Of a stretch of DNA of 64,000 nt, positions 17,938 through 26,119 are shown in pieces (within the stretch, counting starts at the first letter, position 1; every line of letters begins with the position of its first letter). This DNA is from JOPF133 sp052144935 (GTDB lineage Bacteria; Acidobacteriota; Terriglobia; Bryobacterales; Bryobacteraceae): the NCBI GenBank assembly GCA_052144935.1, contig JBKQPR010000058.1:1-64000 (forward strand). Reading direction: 5' to 3'. Below the pieces are notes generated by a model, which was not told where the DNA came from, did not search any database, and saw only the letters and a list, made by a program, of their open reading frames with translations. The position numbers and the translations under genes are program-made.

Positions 17938-18300
17938 TGGTTCTCCTGAAAAATCGACGCCGGATGCGTGCCGGCTCACGGTGCGGGAAAGCTGAAGTTC
18001 GGATCGCCCCGGTCGGGGGCCGTCAAATGCAGATCCCGGAAATTAGGCGGCCGCCATCCACATGACGGGGAGCCACTTTTCAGCGCGATAGGGAGTCCTC
18101 GAAGATCGTCCCGACCTTCAGGGAGAACTTCTGCCGGTCGTCTTCTGGTAGCACTTGAAGACCCTTGTCAGACAAATATTATTGCCAGTATGGATCACCA
18201 ATCGAAAATGGACGAGGCTGGCCACGGAATCGGGGCATCGGTGGCGGATTCACCAGCGCCACTGGGAAGTTTGCGGTGCGCCGGGGCCATAGCTCCCCTC
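17938..18300. other. Gene-free stretch before the ADOP permease stop
   Basis: No supported gene. One short plus-strand frame beginning at a TTG at 18165 reads SDKYYCQYGSP, which resembles the start of small zinc-ribbon proteins, but it lacks further cysteines and runs into the permease antisense. I see no terminator or promoter of note. Confidence 0.35.
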
Positions 18301-20808
18301 TCATTCATCCCGCAACGCGGTGGTCGGGTCCAGGCCGGCGGCGCGGCGCGCGGGGAGCCAGGAGGCCAGCGCGGCGATGGCGAAGAACAGTACGGCAATC
18401 GCCGAAAACGTGGCCGGGTCGGTGGGGCGTACGCCGATCAACATGCTGGTCATCGCGCGAGTCAGTCCGAGCGCGGCGGCCACCCCGGCGGCGATACCTA
18501 TGGCGCTGAGCCGCAGCCCCTGGCCTACCACCAGCGTGAAGATGCTGCCGGGCGCGGCGCCGAGCGCCATGCGGACGCCAATTTCGGCCGTGCGCTGGCG
18601 TACCACCGTGGAGAGCACGCCGTAAAGGCCCACGCCCGCCAGCAGGGCGGCGATCACGGCGAAAACGCCGATCAACAGCAGTTGGAATCGCGTGCCGGCC
18701 TGGGCCTTCTCCACCAGCGTGTCCATGGTCTCGACCTCGGTGAGCAGCAGGCTGCGGTCCATCGCGGCCAGCGCCTGGCGTACCGAACCCGCGTAATTGG
18801 CCGGATTGCCGGCGGTCCGTAGCGCCCAACGGCCGGCGACTCCGTGTTTCAGAAAGCCGTCGGTGAAGTAGATCTGCTCGCGGCCGGGATCGGCCAGAGA
18901 GGTGTTGCGCACGTGCGCCACCACCCCCAGCACCTCCACCCACTCGGCCTCGGGGGTGCGGATGCGGATCAGCAGGCGCTGGCCCACGGCGGGCTGGTTG
19001 GGGAAGGCCCTGGAGGCCAGCGCCTGGTCGATCACCACGCCGTTTCGCTCGGGGGCGTTGTCGGCGGCGGTGAAGGTGCGGCCGGCCAGCACGGGCGTGT
19101 GCATGGCTTCGAAGTAGCCGGGCAGCACGATCTGGAAGTCTACCGCCTGAAAACGGCTAGGGTCGGACAGCGCCGGTTCCAGGCCCCAGCGGATGGGGCT
19201 GAACCCGCCGGACAAGGGTAGGGGCACGGAGGCGGCCACGGCTTCCACCCCAGGAATGTTACGCAAGCGCTGCTCGATCTCGCGTTGGCGGGCGGCCCGT
19301 TCCGCCGGCTGCCGCTGCCCCTGCGCTCCGCGCCCACCCAGCAATTGGAAGGTGAGCAGGTGATGCGGATCGAAGCCGGGGTCGATCCGCCGCAAGGCTA
19401 GGAAGCTGCGGCACATCAGACCGGATCCGATCAACAGGACGAACGACAGCGCCACCTCCGCCACCACTACGGCATTGCGCAGCCATCCGGCGCTGCCCAG
19501 GCTGGAGGCGCGCCCGCTGGAGCGCAGCACTTGCGCGATATCGGGACGCGCGGCGCGCCACGCGGGCACGATGCCGAAGATGGCCGCTGCGGCCAGTGCG
19601 GCCAGCGCGGAAAAGGCCACCACCGCGGGATCGATAGCCACCGCGTCCAGGCGCGGCAGATTGGCCGGGGCGATGGCGCGCAGCTCGCGGATGCCCATCC
19701 ACGCCAGGCCCAGTCCCAGCGCCGCGCCGATGGCGGCCAGCAGCAGGGCTTCGGCCAGCGTCTGGCTCACCAGGCGCCACCAGCTTCCGCCCAGCGCCGT
19801 GCGCACCGCCAACTCGCGCTCGCGCAAGGCGGCGCGCACCAGCATCAGGTTGGCCACATTAGCGCAGGCGATCAGCAGCAGGAAGACCACCGCGCCCATC
19901 AGGGCAAGCAAGGCCGGCCGCACCGATTCCACCACGTACTTGTGCAGCGGCTCGATGCGGATGGCGTAGCCGGCGGTTCCTTCAATGACGAAGCTCCGGC
20001 GCGCTTCGGCGGAAACGCGGTCCGCGGCGGCCTGCGCGCGTTCCACGGTGGCGCCGTCCTTCAGGCGGGCGATGGCCTGCCACTGGACGCCGTTGCGGTT
20101 CTTGGCGTCGTAATCCATCCGCGCGGCGAACCACACGTCCGGCTTCTGCTCCATATTGGCGCTGGCCGGGAAGATCAACTCGAATCCGGGGGCCAGCACG
20201 CCCACGATCACGGTGGCGCCCTGGGGAGCGCCGGGAGTCGTCCGCCCCAGCACGTCGGCGCGGCCGCCGAAGCGGCGCTGCCAATAGTCGTAGCTCAGGA
20301 TCGTAGCGAGGGGCAGAGGAGTGGGCGCGGGTGCTCCGGGCCCAGAGGGCGCCCCCGAAGGCGCCGCTGCAACCGGTTGCGGCTGCCCATCCGCCTCGTT
20401 GAACGCACGGCCCAGCACCAGGCCCGCGCCCATCATGTGAAAGAAGTTCGGCGTGACTACGGCCCAGTGGATCTGCTCCGGCGAGCCATCCTCGCGCGGA
20501 ACCGCCTGGCGGCCGGTCGAGACCGCGCCCATCTCCTCGAACACGGAGGCCGTGCCGGCGCGCAGATCGATGAAGCCGGCGTTGGAAAACGGGAAATCCT
20601 TGACGTTGCGCTTGCGCATGTCGCTGACGGCGAACACCAGGCGGCCGGGATCGCGGTAAGGCAGCGGGCGCAGCAGCACCGCGTTGGTCACGCTGAAGAT
20701 GGCTGCGCTGGCGCCGATGCCCAGCGCGATGGTGATGGCGGCGGTGGACGCGAATACGGGACTCCTGCGTAGCGTCCGCGCGGCCAACATGAGATCTCGA
20801 AGATGCAT
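18301..20808 (-). CDS. ADOP-type ABC transporter permease (MacB/FtsX duplicated)
   Basis: The 835-residue protein has the MacB-PCD plus FtsX architecture twice. The first half has a transmembrane helix with IALGIGASAAIFSVTNAVLL, the hallmark PLPYRDPGRLV, a periplasmic domain, and helices containing LLIACANVANLMLVR and RERELAVRTALGG. The second half repeats this with GLYGVLSTVVRQRTAEIGVRMALGA. Acidobacteria carry many such orphan permeases without an adjacent ATPase, as here. The substrate is unknown. I start at the ATG at 20808, preceded by AGAGGAGGACGG; a frame extension to 20922 lacks these signals. It is monocistronic. Confidence 0.93.
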   Translation of the reverse strand: MHLRDLMLAARTLRRSPVFASTAAITIALGIGASAAIFSVTNAVLLRPLPYRDPGRLVFAVSDMRKRNVKDFPFSNAGFIDLRAGTASVFEEMGAVSTGRQAVPREDGSPEQIHWAVVTPNFFHMMGAGLVLGRAFNEADGQPQPVAAAPSGAPSGPGAPAPTPLPLATILSYDYWQRRFGGRADVLGRTTPGAPQGATVIVGVLAPGFELIFPASANMEQKPDVWFAARMDYDAKNRNGVQWQAIARLKDGATVERAQAAADRVSAEARRSFVIEGTAGYAIRIEPLHKYVVESVRPALLALMGAVVFLLLIACANVANLMLVRAALRERELAVRTALGGSWWRLVSQTLAEALLLAAIGAALGLGLAWMGIRELRAIAPANLPRLDAVAIDPAVVAFSALAALAAAAIFGIVPAWRAARPDIAQVLRSSGRASSLGSAGWLRNAVVVAEVALSFVLLIGSGLMCRSFLALRRIDPGFDPHHLLTFQLLGGRGAQGQRQPAERAARQREIEQRLRNIPGVEAVAASVPLPLSGGFSPIRWGLEPALSDPSRFQAVDFQIVLPGYFEAMHTPVLAGRTFTAADNAPERNGVVIDQALASRAFPNQPAVGQRLLIRIRTPEAEWVEVLGVVAHVRNTSLADPGREQIYFTDGFLKHGVAGRWALRTAGNPANYAGSVRQALAAMDRSLLLTEVETMDTLVEKAQAGTRFQLLLIGVFAVIAALLAGVGLYGVLSTVVRQRTAEIGVRMALGAAPGSIFTLVVGQGLRLSAIGIAAGVAAALGLTRAMTSMLIGVRPTDPATFSAIAVLFFAIAALASWLPARRAAGLDPTTALRDE

Positions 20809-21049
20809 CCGTCCTCCTCTGGTTGGCTTGCCTGGGTTCAGCATACCGCAATGAAGTTTAGACGCGCGGGCGCCACGGCCGTTTGGACCGTTTGGCGCGA
20901 CGCTGCTTGAGCGGACGGCCACGGCGTGGCCGCCGCGGTAAGCCGTAACAAACTGAAAGTGAGGGTCTTAGTTTTCGAGTGACGGCCAGCCTGGCGCCTT
21001 CTGACAGACGGCCGCAACGCGCTTATACTTAGGAGAGAAAGGTACCAGA

Positions 21050-21238
21050 ATGCCCACCGCCAAAGAAGAGCTGCGCCGTATGATTGACACCCTTCCGGAT
21101 GATGTCACCTGGGAGGATGTCCAACACTCGATCTACGTGCGGGAGCGCATCGAGCGCGGCCGCCGCGAGGCTAATGAAGGGAAGATCGCGAGCGGGGAGG
21201 AGATCGAGCGGCGGATGGAACGATGGCTCGGCGAGTAG
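21050..21238 (+). CDS. Small antitoxin-like protein of a ParE/RelE module
   Basis: This is a 62-residue charged protein, PTAKEELRRMIDTLPDDVT followed by WEDVQHSIYVRERIERG and a Glu-rich C-terminus. The composition and size match short antitoxins encoded before RelE/ParE toxins. An AGGAGAGAAAGG sits upstream of the ATG. The end of the gene overlaps by 16 bases the start of a broken ParE-type toxin frame. The identification rests mainly on that neighbour. Confidence 0.75.
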   Translation: MPTAKEELRRMIDTLPDDVTWEDVQHSIYVRERIERGRREANEGKIASGEEIERRMERWLGE

Positions 21239-21421
21239 AGTGGACCGAATCGGCCTGGCAGGAGGTGGAGTAGCGCAGCCAGTTTCATAGCCCGCGATTC
21301 CCAACGATACGCAGCGGCACTGATCGACGAGGCACGTTCGGCGGCTCGCTCCCTGCGGAAACTTGCGTCGCGTGGCCGTGTGGTTCCCGAATTGGCGGAC
21401 GAGTCTGGCCTTCACCGCTGA
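21223..21421 (+). pseudogene. ParE/RelE-type toxin, frameshifted and 3'-truncated
   Basis: The frame opens ATG at 21223 with MARRVEWTESAWQEVE and stops. One frame over, the protein continues as ASFIARDSQRYAAALIDEA, then LRKLASRGRVVPELADES, which is the expected ParE-type sequence. A frameshift therefore lies at about 21262-21275. The C-terminal strand region of ParE is missing, because the frame runs into a large inverted repeat starting at 21411. The toxin is dead, leaving an intact antitoxin. Confidence 0.75.
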
Positions 21422-21524
21422 GACGCAGAGTGCGTTGAGGAAGCGCGGAGAAACGCCGAGAGGAGCGGCACGACTCTAGTCTTTCTCCGCGCTTCCTCTG
21501 TTTCCTCAGCGTCTCAGCGGTGAA
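21411..21524. repeat. Long nested inverted repeat upstream of the DtxR-family gene
   Basis: Outer arms 21411-21426 and 21509-21524 are perfect reverse complements (16 bp, TTCACCGCTGAGACGC). Inner arms 21437-21453 and 21482-21498 are also perfect (17 bp, GAGGAAGCGCGGAGAAA). The element cuts off the ParE-like toxin gene. A related, less symmetric copy lies just after the next gene at 22233-22327. It looks like a miniature mobile or REP-like element. Confidence 0.85.
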
Positions 21525-21563
21525 TGCGCGACCACACCCAAGCCGATCTCTCGCTAAAATTAG

Positions 21564-22223
21564 GTGTCGCCTGTGCGCATCACGATCTCCAAAGAGAATT
21601 ACCTGAAGGCCATCGCCGAGGCCCACTCCGAAGGGGAGACCGTCAAGGCCGTCACGCTCACCCGCTGGCTGCACGTGTCCGCGCCGGCGGTCACCATGGC
21701 GATCAAGCGCCTCAAGCGGGATTCGCTGATCCGCGTGGATGAGGAAGGGCGCATCAGCCTCACCGCCGCGGGGCGCGAGATCGCCAACCGGGTACTGAAC
21801 CGGCATCATCTGATCGAGCGCATGTTGGCCGAGATCTTCGGCTTGGAATGGTACAAAGTTCACGACGAAGCCGAGCAGCTTGAGCACGCCGTTTCGGCGG
21901 ACTTCGAACGCAAGCTGGCTGAGAAGCTGGGCGCCGGCGGGGCCTGCCCGCATGGCAATCTGGCGGGACTGGATTCGCCGGGAGAGCGCCGCCGGCTAGG
22001 GATGAAAACGCTGGATGAGGCGCGGGCGGGCGAGCGCCTCACGGTGGTCAGCGTCTTCGAGCGGGACCGCAGCCTGCTGGAGCTTCTGGACGGAATGGGC
22101 ATCCGGCCGGGCGTCCAGGTGGAAGTGCTTTCGGCGGGTGAGCGGGTGGAGATTCGAACGGGATCCCGGACGGTCGCGATTCAACGGCCGGTGGCCGCCA
22201 AGGTGTGGATGCGGGCGGTGTAG
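21564..22223 (+). CDS. DtxR/MntR-family metal-dependent transcriptional regulator
   Basis: The 219-residue protein has a winged helix at the N-terminus (LTRWLHVSAPAVTMAIKRL), a dimerisation and metal-binding region (NRHHLIERMLAEIFGLEW, DEAEQLEHAVS), and a C-terminal SH3/FeoA-like domain with RLTVVSVFERDRSLLELLD and MGIRPG. It should bind promoter DNA when loaded with Fe(II) or Mn(II). Which metal cannot be told. The start is GTG at 21564, with another GTG nine bases later as an alternative. No metal transporter is adjacent, and both flanks are inverted repeats. Confidence 0.88.
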   Translation: MSPVRITISKENYLKAIAEAHSEGETVKAVTLTRWLHVSAPAVTMAIKRLKRDSLIRVDEEGRISLTAAGREIANRVLNRHHLIERMLAEIFGLEWYKVHDEAEQLEHAVSADFERKLAEKLGAGGACPHGNLAGLDSPGERRRLGMKTLDEARAGERLTVVSVFERDRSLLELLDGMGIRPGVQVEVLSAGERVEIRTGSRTVAIQRPVAAKVWMRAV

Positions 22224-22232
22224 CACCGTCTC

Positions 22233-22327
22233 TCACCGCAGAGACGCGGAGATCGCGGAGACTACGCAGAGAAACCCATCAGGCTTTTCTCCGCGCTTCC
22301 TCTGCGTTCTCAGCGTCTCCACGGTGA
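22233..22327. repeat. Inverted repeat downstream of the DtxR-family gene, related to 21411-21524
   Basis: Arms 22233-22247 and 22313-22327 match at 13 of 15 positions (TCACCGCAGAGACGC against the reverse complement of GCGTCTCCACGGTGA). The interior contains TTTTCTCCGCGCTTCCTCTG, nearly the same as the right inner arm of the upstream element. The two elements bracket a single regulator gene. Confidence 0.75.
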
Positions 22328-22337
22328 ATACAGAGCG

Positions 22338-23222
22338 CTACTCCGAGCGCGAGTAGTAGTACGTATATTTGCTGTACAACTCCGAAGCGCGGGCGCCGTT
22401 GGCCACGATCCCGAGCACGTTGTTCTCGCAGAGCGATTGCATGGCCCGAGTCACGTTGTCGAAGGTCGTGGAACCGATCTTCACCACCAGGATGGTGCCG
22501 TCGGCCAGGGTGGCCAGCAGGTTCGCATCGGCCGAGAACAACAGCGGCGGGGTGTCGAAGATGGCCCAGTTGAAGCTGCGGGGCAACTCCTCGAACAGCA
22601 CCTTGGCCTGCCGCATGTTCAGCAGCTCGAGCGGGTTTTTCACCGGGGAACCGGCCGGCAGCAGGTACAGATTCATCCCCTCCAGCCGGCGCAGGGCCTG
22701 CGCGAAGGAGCACTGGCCCGTCAGATAATCCGAGAGGCCGGGCGACCGGTCGATCTGAAACAGGTTGTGCATGATGGGGCGGCGCAGGTCGAAATCGGCC
22801 AGCAGCACCGAGCTCTCCGCCAGGTGGGACTGCGCCAGCGCCAGGTTCACCGCCGTGAAGCTCTTGCCTTCGGCCGGCGAAGGGCTGGTGACCACCACGG
22901 TGTGGAGGGGCTGCAGCGTCTGCAGATGGTTCAGGCGCGTGCGCAAGGTGCGGAATTCCTCGGCCGGGGTATCGTGGGAGTTGTTGAGATCCAGCAGGTG
23001 CGATTCCGGCGCGGGCTTGAACGGCAGCATCCGCACCTCTCCCAGCATCCCCGGATGAATATTCAGCCGGACCGGCGGAAGGGATCCCTGCGAGGACCCA
23101 TTCATAGGGGGGGAATCCGGTGACAGGCGAGGTTGATCCTCTGCCGGAGGCGGCGGGAGGGTCTCCCTGTAGGGCAACCCGCCCTGCTCGGCCCGGCGTA
23201 ATGCATCGTGTACTCGACTCAT
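22338..23222 (-). CDS. BY-kinase / CpsD-type ATPase for exopolysaccharide
   Basis: The 294-residue cytoplasmic P-loop protein has Walker A SPSPAEGKSFTAVNLA, Walker A' VLLADFDLRRP and Walker B region WAIFDTPPLLFSADA, and ends in a tyrosine cluster (SKYTYYYSRSE) typical of autophosphorylating bacterial tyrosine kinases. It works with a chain-length regulator, whose gene lies directly upstream with a nine-base gap. Together they control polymer length and export. It is the last gene of a three-gene minus-strand operon. Confidence 0.92.
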   Translation of the reverse strand: MSRVHDALRRAEQGGLPYRETLPPPPAEDQPRLSPDSPPMNGSSQGSLPPVRLNIHPGMLGEVRMLPFKPAPESHLLDLNNSHDTPAEEFRTLRTRLNHLQTLQPLHTVVVTSPSPAEGKSFTAVNLALAQSHLAESSVLLADFDLRRPIMHNLFQIDRSPGLSDYLTGQCSFAQALRRLEGMNLYLLPAGSPVKNPLELLNMRQAKVLFEELPRSFNWAIFDTPPLLFSADANLLATLADGTILVVKIGSTTFDNVTRAMQSLCENNVLGIVANGARASELYSKYTYYYSRSE

Positions 23223-23231
23223 TCGATCCTC

Positions 23232-24944
23232 TTAGACACCCGACGACAAGTGGTAGTACATCGAACCACTCATCAAAATGCAGCCAATAATAATCGCGCT
23301 CGACCAGGTGAGCCACACCAGGCGCCGCTTGCGCCGCAGCAGCAGGCCGTTCTCGAGCAGGGGAATGCTGCTCAGGACGGGCAGGTTGGTATAGACGCGC
23401 ACGTCCTTGAGATTCTTGAGCGAGGTGTTTTTGACTTCCTTGGCGCCCGCCAGAACCACCCCCAGGGCCAATCCTCCGAGCGCGCCGGTGCCGGCCCAGG
23501 CGAGGCGGTTGGGTTCGGAGGGCGCCTCGGGCAACGAGGCCGCGTCGAGCACTTCCAGATTTTCGCCGGCCTTGTGCTGTTCCAGTTGCTCCTGCATCTC
23601 CGAAGCGTTGCGGCGCTTCATCATGTCTTCGTAATCGGACTTGGCCAGGTTGAGGTCCCGCAATAGCGCGGCATACTGCTGCTCGTCGAGCGGCGCCTCC
23701 TGGATCTGCCGCTCCAGGACGGCGATGCGCTTTTCCACCTCGGCCTCCTGCTTGTGAAGCTGCTCCACCTCGCCCATTTTGGCCTGCATCTGGGCGTTGT
23801 AGGTGTGGGCATCGTTCTGCAGTTCCTGCAGGGTTCGCTCTACCTCGGGCTTGACCACGGGTTGCGGTGCGGTGGGCGAGACATTCATCGCGGCGGCGGC
23901 CTGTGCGGCGCCCCACTCCTTCTCCAGATTCTCGCGCTCCTTATCCATGGCGTCAATGGCCGCCTGGCGGGAGCCAATTTCGGGATACGCGTCGCCGTAC
24001 ATATTCTTCAGGGCGGCCAGGTCCCGCTTGTCCGAGGAAATCCGGTTGACCAAGGCGGTGAGCTGGTCGTTGTGCGCGGCCGACTGTGGACCGGACGCGG
24101 CCAGGGTTTCCGTCGCCCGGGAATTCCAGTAGAGTTGGGTCTCCTTGTTGTTCTGAATCTGCGTCTCCAGCATCATCCGTTCCTGCCCGGCCCGGCTGAT
24201 GTTGCTTTCCAGGTTCATTAATTGCATCTGCTCCATTTGCAGCGCCTGCGCGTTGGACTGGGCCTGCTCGGGCAGATGCCCCTGGTTCTCGATCTTGAAC
24301 TTGGTGGTGGCGGCTTCCAGGCCATCCATCTTCTCCTTGGCGGCCTTCAACTCATCGTTTAAAAAGCTGGTGGTGATGGTGGAATTTTGGCGCTGCACGG
24401 TGACGTTCTGTTCGGTGAACTTAGTCACCAGCTCGCGAACCACCGCCTGGGCCTTATAACGGTCGATGTAAGAGAAGCGGATTTGGAATGCCGAAGCGAA
24501 GCGCGTTCCCACCAGGGCGGCGCCGTTGGGGTCGTTCACGGGAATAATCTGGATGCGCTTGTTCTTCATATCCTGCACGATGTCTTCCAAGGGCAGGCGT
24601 TGGCGCTCCTTCTTATACAGGTCGAGCGAGGGCTTCTGGATGATGTCCTCGAGGCTGCCGCGGCTGAGAATGTCGGTCTCCATCTGTTGCAGGCGCTCTT
24701 GCATCTGGGAACTGGAACTGGCCAAGCTGGGCACCAGCCGGTCAGGCACCTGTGGCGGGGTGATGCGCATCACGGCTGTGGACACATAAGTGTCCTGCCA
24801 CAGATAAGCCACCACCACCGAAACTACCAGGCCCGCGAACGCCGGCCCCAGAATCCAGGACCGGTAGCGCCGCAGCATGTCTATGTAATCTTCAATGTCT
24901 GGTGGACGCCGGGAAACGCTGATTTCGCTCTGTGGAGAACCCAT
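23232..24944 (-). CDS. Wzz/GumC-type polysaccharide chain-length determinant
   Basis: The 570-residue inner membrane protein has an N-terminal Wzz domain (IEDYIDMLRRYRSWILGPAF as first helix), a long periplasmic coiled-coil part from about 190 to 460, and a second transmembrane helix near residue 500 followed by KEVKNTSLKNLKDVRVYTN and a further hydrophobic C-terminal helix. It lacks its own kinase domain; the separate BY-kinase downstream supplies it. The gene ends nine bases before that kinase. Confidence 0.92.
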   Translation of the reverse strand: MGSPQSEISVSRRPPDIEDYIDMLRRYRSWILGPAFAGLVVSVVVAYLWQDTYVSTAVMRITPPQVPDRLVPSLASSSSQMQERLQQMETDILSRGSLEDIIQKPSLDLYKKERQRLPLEDIVQDMKNKRIQIIPVNDPNGAALVGTRFASAFQIRFSYIDRYKAQAVVRELVTKFTEQNVTVQRQNSTITTSFLNDELKAAKEKMDGLEAATTKFKIENQGHLPEQAQSNAQALQMEQMQLMNLESNISRAGQERMMLETQIQNNKETQLYWNSRATETLAASGPQSAAHNDQLTALVNRISSDKRDLAALKNMYGDAYPEIGSRQAAIDAMDKERENLEKEWGAAQAAAAMNVSPTAPQPVVKPEVERTLQELQNDAHTYNAQMQAKMGEVEQLHKQEAEVEKRIAVLERQIQEAPLDEQQYAALLRDLNLAKSDYEDMMKRRNASEMQEQLEQHKAGENLEVLDAASLPEAPSEPNRLAWAGTGALGGLALGVVLAGAKEVKNTSLKNLKDVRVYTNLPVLSSIPLLENGLLLRRKRRLVWLTWSSAIIIGCILMSGSMYYHLSSGV

Positions 24945-25016
24945 AACTCAAATACCTTCCTGCTATTGTGACATCCCTGGTAAAATACTTCTATTGCCCT
25001 CTCGGCCGAAGACGCC

Positions 25017-25742
25017 TCATTTCACGATGATAATATCCCCCGGCTCCAGATAAATGTTCTGTTCCGTATGCTGGTTTTTGATAACTTGTTTGTAATTGAA
25101 ATTGAACGTTTCTTTACCGCGGAGGATGCGTATATGGGTTTGGTTGGCGAAGTCCTTGAAGCCGCCCGCATTGACCAGCGCCTGCAGCACGGTGGTGGGA
25201 ACGATCAGGTTGTACTGCCCGGGCTTATTCACTTCGCCCTCGAGGTAATATTTCTTGCTGTTCACCGCCGCCACGCTCACGGCTACATTGGGGGTCTTGA
25301 TGATGTTGCCGCTCTTGAGCTTGCCGGTGATTTCGGTTTCCAATTCCAAGGGGGTCTTGCCGGCCGCCATAATCTCGCCGACCAGGGGCATGGAAATCCG
25401 GCCGTCGGGACGCACGGTATGCGAGCCGGAAAGCGGCTGGGAGTTCCACACCGTGATATTCAGCACGTCTTCGGCGCCGATCACATAAGTCTTCTCGCTG
25501 ATGGGCGCATTAGCCTCGGGCTTGGGCGTGCCGTCGGACTGCGGAGCGGCTATCTTGAGCGGATCGGTCTCGCTGGCGGGCGGCAGGGTAGTGGACTTGG
25601 CCGGGGTGGCGGCCGAGTCCGGTTTCTTGGCGGGGGCATCTTGCTGCGACTGGCCGGCGTCGGGCTTGGGCGCGGGGCCGTCAGCCGCATACGAGGCCAG
25701 GCACACCCCCATCGCTAGGGCACATAAGATCGCCGTTCTCAT
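25017..25742 (-). CDS. Polysaccharide export outer-membrane protein (Wza-like, SLBB domain)
   Basis: The protein of about 241 residues has a signal peptide (ILCALAMGVCLASYA), a Pro/Lys-rich linker, the poly-export domain beginning YVIGAEDVLNITVWNSQP with HTVRPDGRISMPLVGEI, and one SLBB domain (KYYLEGEVNKPGQYNLIVP). It should form or contribute to the outer-membrane pore for exopolysaccharide. Two adjacent ATGs (25745, 25742) are possible; the second has better spacing from AGAGG. It is the first gene of the export operon. Confidence 0.9.
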   Translation of the reverse strand: MRTAILCALAMGVCLASYAADGPAPKPDAGQSQQDAPAKKPDSAATPAKSTTLPPASETDPLKIAAPQSDGTPKPEANAPISEKTYVIGAEDVLNITVWNSQPLSGSHTVRPDGRISMPLVGEIMAAGKTPLELETEITGKLKSGNIIKTPNVAVSVAAVNSKKYYLEGEVNKPGQYNLIVPTTVLQALVNAGGFKDFANQTHIRILRGKETFNFNYKQVIKNQHTEQNIYLEPGDIIIVK

Positions 25743-26119
25743 CATGTTCCTCTGAGACTTCACAGGGACCTGACCCAACCGGACGGGAGACTCGCACCGG
25801 GTGGACCGCAAGCGCCTTCTCCTGCTGGTTATATAGTGTACAGCATTTGGGCGCCAAACCTGAATGGCCTGGTGATGGATAAGGTGTCCCGGCTAACCCA
25901 TGGTAACGGTACCGGTACCCACCAAAGCGGTCTCCGGAACGGGCGGAATCCGCTTCCCTGTAGCGGACTTCTCCCAAAAAGCGGATGCGCGCCGCCCGGA
26001 CGATTGTAAGTGATAGATAATTCGGATATTCTGGATTCGGAAAAAGGAATTTTCCGCGGCATCAAACGTGCACCCTAAAGGCGCGCAAAATTGTCTCGCC
26101 GGCGGATCGGGCGGCCACG
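25743..26119. promoter_or_regulatory. Divergent intergenic region between EPS operon and histidine kinase
   Basis: About 375 bases separate the outward-facing EPS operon and the kinase-regulator pair. No gene is seen. A perfect 12-bp palindrome, GGTACCGGTACC, lies at 25908-25919 near the middle and could be a regulator site. Transcription starts for both directions must lie here, but I could not find a convincing -35/-10 pair. Confidence 0.45.

Noticed and set aside
18165..18509. Short plus-strand frame starting SDKYYCQYGSP
   Set aside because: Resembles the start of small zinc-ribbon proteins, but no further cysteines follow and it overlaps the permease gene.
25843..25856. Sigma54-like element (TGGCGCCCAAATGC on the minus strand) before the EPS operon
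   Set aside because: The GG-to-GC spacing is one base short of the fixed -24/-12 distance, so I do not call it, although a sigma54-type regulator gene lies nearby.
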